The translations under genes and the position numbers were made by a program. A stretch of DNA of 15,433 nt. It comes from Smittium culicis (Eukaryota > Kickxellomycota > Harpellomycetes > Harpellales > Legeriomycetaceae). The notes below the pieces were generated by a model. The model was not told the origin of the DNA. It ran no database searches and saw only the letters and a list, made by a program, of their open reading frames with translations. Shown here piece by piece: positions 11,641 to 15,433 of the stretch. How positions within the stretch are numbered: position 1 is the stretch's first letter; every line of letters begins with the position of its first letter. The DNA is taken from the NCBI GenBank assembly GCA_001970855.1, contig LSSN01000583.1:2905-18337 (forward strand), read 5' to 3'.

Positions 11641-11714
11641 GCCTGGCTGGCGCAATTGGATAGCGCATCTGACTTCTAATCAGAAGGTTGCGAGTTCGAC
11701 CCTCGCGCTAGGTT
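11641..11714 (+). tRNA. tRNA-Arg, anticodon TCT
   Basis: A full cloverleaf folds without an intron. The acceptor stem is GCCTGGC with GCTAGGT (G-U pairs at 1:72 and 5:68), D stem GCGC/GCGC, anticodon stem TCTGA/TCAGA with loop CTTCTAA and anticodon TCT at 11675-11677, five-base variable region, and T stem GCGAG/CTCGC with loop TTCGACC. Discriminator is T at 11714. The internal A box (TGGCGCAATTGG) and B box (GTTCGACCC) match pol III promoters, and CCA is not encoded, as expected for a eukaryotic nuclear gene. It would decode AGA, a frequent Arg codon in AT-rich genomes. It stands alone in very AT-rich DNA. Confidence 0.96.
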
Positions 11715-11725
11715 ATATATATATA

Positions 11726-11731
11726 TTTTTT
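11726..11731 (+). terminator. Pol III T-run terminator of the tRNA gene
   Basis: Six T residues lie 12 bases after the tRNA 3' end, following an alternating TA stretch. This is the first run of four or more T after the gene and fits pol III termination. Confidence 0.75.
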
Positions 11732-12880
11732 GCTTTAAATTTTAAAGAGCAAGTTTCTAGAATATACCTTTGCTAGAGAGATTTAATCGATTTTTTGCCT
11801 ACCATTTTCTTCATTTAAATGTGTTTTTAGATTATATTCGACTAGTTATATGATAAGTAAAAAGTCATGCAGATTATTTAATGAGAGGAAATATATTGAA
11901 TTTTAAAAAACTGAATAAAATAAATTTGATATAAGCTTTATATTTTTAAGCAACTATAATAATTTACAGTGAATATATCAAATATGAAATCGATTTTTAC
12001 CCATGGAAATATAAATTTTAATTACAAAAGTTGATTCAATGTAATGCTATTAGTTCATTTCAGCTTTTGGTGTCAATAATAATTATGTCTTATTTACGAA
12101 TTGAATAAAATTATTCGATTTTTGTGAATAGAATTCTCAAAATTTTGGTATTTTAAATGAAATTTTTATTAAAGAGATATATATTAATTAACCTATGCAA
12201 AGATTAACAAGAAAATTTCTATTAAAACTGCTGATATAATAAAGTTTTATATTAAAATATACGACATCTTCAGATAAGATTTTAAAAATGTCCTGAGTTT
12301 AAAAAATGGTATTATAAAGTTGAAGCTATTATTTCTTTATCTATAAATATTAAATCAAGTATCAATATTTAGTAAGGCTGGGTGCATATCATTAAAATAT
12401 ATTTGAGTGGTACTCGTGCGTAATTGATTTTATGAGCATTTTGATTTTAATTAATTATTATAGAGCGCTTTATTATATTTGATTTATAGTCTTTATACTT
12501 TTTAAATTGATCATTTAACTGTAAAAGTGAAAAACAAAAAAATTCACTATAAATAAATCAAACATGAAAAATTATTAATTATACAGGTATGATATTCAAT
12601 ATTTTTAATCTATTCAAGTATTTGGAGTGCATGAATAGTAATTGATTTTGAGCAAAATCTCTGTTTTTTTTCAATCTGATAGAATGTCAATACACTAATG
12701 AGTGCTAAAAATAAATAATATATAACTTGATTGGAAAACTTTGCATCGGAAAAATAATCAACCTCTCATCGAAGGAATTAAATCCAGATTTAGATACAAA
12801 ATATCTGCCACTGAGGATATTTCTGATATTTAATTTTATTCGTTAAATGGATTAATATACACTTTCAAACTAAAATAATA
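11732..12880. other. AT-rich spacer between the tRNA and the CCAAT cluster
   Basis: No protein-like frame, RNA gene or strong repeat is visible. One AGCGCT palindrome occurs at 12464-12469. Composition resembles the AT-rich domain to the left, with slightly more G. Confidence 0.6.
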
Positions 12881-12976
12881 AGCCAATAAAATAAATTATA
12901 ATAAATTGTACTAACATTTATATCCAATTATTTCCATTTATTGGCTATAGCGGGGTAAGATAAGCCAATAATTGGT
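12881..12976. promoter_or_regulatory. Cluster of CCAAT boxes
   Basis: AGCCAATAAA at 12881-12890 recurs exactly inverted at 12937-12946, and AGCCAATAA comes again at 12963-12971, followed at once by an inverted ATTGG in the CCAAT-A-ATTGG palindrome (12966-12976). Four CCAAT pentamers on both strands in 96 bases resemble targets of the CCAAT-binding (NF-Y/HAP) complex. They lie upstream of the short frame at 13068 and 730-820 bases before the kinase. The function is inferred from motif and spacing. Confidence 0.4.
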
Positions 12977-12995
12977 TAATTGTAGCGGCTAAGAT
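12948..12995 (+). repeat. Direct repeat TAGCGG..TAAGAT
   Basis: TAGCGGGGTAAGAT (12948-12961) and TAGCGGCTAAGAT (12983-12995) are near copies 35 bases apart. They are interleaved with the CCAAT boxes and unusually GC-rich for this domain. A paired regulatory site or an old short duplication would explain them. Confidence 0.5.
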
Positions 12996-13067
12996 GTATT
13001 AATTAATTGTATTTTTTAGATACTAATTATAGACTAATAACATTTACCAATTGAAAAACATTTTTAG

Positions 13068-13238
13068 ATGAGTGAAAGTGCTGAAAAAAGAGGGAATGTT
13101 TTCATCAGCTCAGATTATATCCAAACATTGGAGATGTTAAGGTGGTGGATAAATACTATCTTCCAATATAATATAGGGAAGCCAGTAAACGATAACTTAT
13201 ACGAGAGTGAAACAAGCATATTAAAAAAAGATAAATAG
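13068..13238 (+). CDS. Short open frame of 56 codons, unrecognised
   Basis: It starts at ATG directly after TTTTTAG and encodes MSESAEKRGNVFISS followed by a Trp-Trp-containing segment (LRWWINTIFQYN) and a charged tail, ending at TAG. I do not recognise a family. The residue mixture is less repetitive than the random frames around it, and a CCAAT-box cluster lies 100-190 bases upstream, so it could be a real small gene, a first exon (a GTAAAC donor-like site occurs inside it), an exon with TTTTTAG as its acceptor, or a decayed gene. After the TAG the same frame continues for about 30 codons to TAA. Confidence 0.25.
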   Translation: MSESAEKRGNVFISSDYIQTLEMLRWWINTIFQYNIGKPVNDNLYESETSILKKDK

Positions 13239-13396
13239 AAGGAAGATAATCAGATAGTTATAGTGTATGAAAAACTGAAACAAGTAAATAAATATAAAGT
13301 AAACTAAAAAGCAACAAATATAAGTAATCTAATAAATTATAAAAAAAATTGGCTTAAAAAGGAGATAAAATTTTCATTTTATTATTGCCATGTATG

Positions 13397-13582
13397 AGTT
13401 TCAATAATAAAAAAAAGGAGATAAAGAATAATCCAAAAAGGAGGAAAATAGTAAGATTAGTGGTCATTAAAGTTTCCAATGCGCATATAACAAGATTCAA
13501 TCAAAAATATCAAGCGACACCCAATGAAATAAAACTATTGTTTAGAGAGCAAGTTTTACGGAGAAATACTTGGCAGACTTAA
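13397..13582 (+). CDS. Short basic open frame, unrecognised, possible exon
   Basis: From the ATG at 13397 the frame gives a Lys/Asn-rich start, then a less simple segment (VVIKVSNAHITRFNQKYQ, then TPNEIKLLFREQVLRRN) and stops at TAA. It lies in the same purine-rich block as the short frame at 13068 but in another frame. Acceptor-like AAGATTAG precedes the more complex half, so the two could be exons of one gene or pieces of one decayed gene. No family was recognised, and it ends about 120 bases before the kinase start. Confidence 0.2.
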   Translation, partial: SFNNKKKEIKNNPKRRKIVRLVVIKVSNAHITRFNQKYQATPNEIKLLFREQVLRRNTWQT

Positions 13583-13671
13583 ACTGAATATGTTCAACAT
13601 ACTGTTGTGACAGTTTTACAACACTTCTGAACCCCTTTTCATAACTTTTATGCCTACTAAAAAATATTTAC

Positions 13672-13679
13672 TATAAAAA
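13672..13679 (+). promoter_or_regulatory. Possible TATA-like element of the kinase gene
   Basis: TATAAAAA lies 24-31 bases before the chosen start codon. Such strings are common by chance in DNA this AT-rich, so this is only a candidate. If it is used, the transcript leader would be very short. Confidence 0.25.
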
Positions 13680-13702
13680 TTTTGCTAGCAGAAACAGTGT
13701 TA

Positions 13703-15244
<1,542 letters not shown>

Positions 15245-15261
15245 ATATTTTTTTGGATAAA

Positions 15262-15272
15262 AATAAAATAAA
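15262..15272 (+). promoter_or_regulatory. Two overlapping AATAAA polyadenylation-like signals
   Basis: AATAAA occurs at 15262-15267 and again at 15267-15272, 18 to 28 bases after the kinase stop codon and just before the TACTAA array. Position and orientation suit 3' end formation of the kinase mRNA. Base composition makes chance occurrence possible. Confidence 0.45.
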
Positions 15273-15277
15273 ATTTT

Positions 15278-15433
15278 ATACTAATACTAATACTAATACT
15301 AATACTAATACTAATACTAATACTAATACTAATACTAATACTAATACTAATACTAATACTAATACTAATACTAATACTAATACTAATACTAATACTAATA
15401 CTAATACTAATACTAATACTAATACTAATACTA
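15278..15433 (+). repeat. Perfect TACTAA hexanucleotide array, 26 units, cut by the window end
   Basis: A six-base period runs without a single interruption for 156 bases to the last base of the window, so its true length is unknown. It starts 34 bases after the kinase stop codon. The complementary strand reads TTAGTA repeats. The orientation argues against a telomere ending here, because the 3' end of a chromosome strand is normally the G-rich one; an internal microsatellite is more likely. The perfection suggests recent expansion, or an assembly end caused by the repeat. Confidence 0.97.

Noticed and set aside
15278..15433. Telomere at the right end of the window
   Set aside because: At a right chromosome end the + strand should carry the G-rich repeat. 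Here the + strand is the C-containing TACTAA strand, and the complement TTAGTA is not a telomere repeat I know.

Overview
The window is nuclear DNA of a eukaryote, almost certainly not bacterial. It has one intron-rich protein gene at the right end, one eukaryotic-type tRNA gene with internal A and B boxes and a T-run terminator, and long, extremely AT-rich non-coding stretches. A short GC-rich island holds what looks like the C-terminal end of a Tad/I-type non-LTR retrotransposon. The six short introns (70-103 bases, all with GTAA donors, several with CTAAC/CTAAT-like branch sites) together with that element suggest a fungus, perhaps an early-diverging or host-associated lineage with an AT-rich genome. 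The lineage is inference only; no rRNA or other phylogenetic marker is present.

Layout: (1) 1-4.25 kb is gene-poor, AT-rich but pyrimidine-biased sequence with C far above G on the + strand, several homopolymer tracts, two notable inverted repeats, and a small GC-richer patch at 304-480. (2) 4.25-5.2 kb is AT-rich with no gene. (3) 5217-5822 is a GC-rich island with a decayed retrotransposon 3' end. (4) 5.82-11.6 kb is extremely AT-rich (about 10% GC in lines counted by hand), with no gene; it contains a hairpin with a 7-base tandem repeat and an apparent old duplication of a block near 9.0 kb at about 9.4 kb. (5) 11641-11714 is tRNA-Arg(TCT). (6) 12.88-13.6 kb has a cluster of CCAAT boxes and direct repeats followed by purine-rich sequence with two short unrecognised open frames. 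(7) 13703-15244 is a complete seven-exon ethanolamine kinase gene predicting 348 residues. (8) 15278-15433 is a perfect array of 26 TACTAA hexamers running to the end of the window.

The only confidently functional genes are the kinase, which would catalyse the first step of the CDP-ethanolamine branch of phosphatidylethanolamine synthesis, and the tRNA. They are not functionally linked. No clearly new biological system is visible. The most interesting points are a possible in-frame alternative splice acceptor in the kinase that would add a hydrophobic segment, and the TACTAA array next to its 3' end, whose unit equals the branch-site sequence seen in the gene's last intron.
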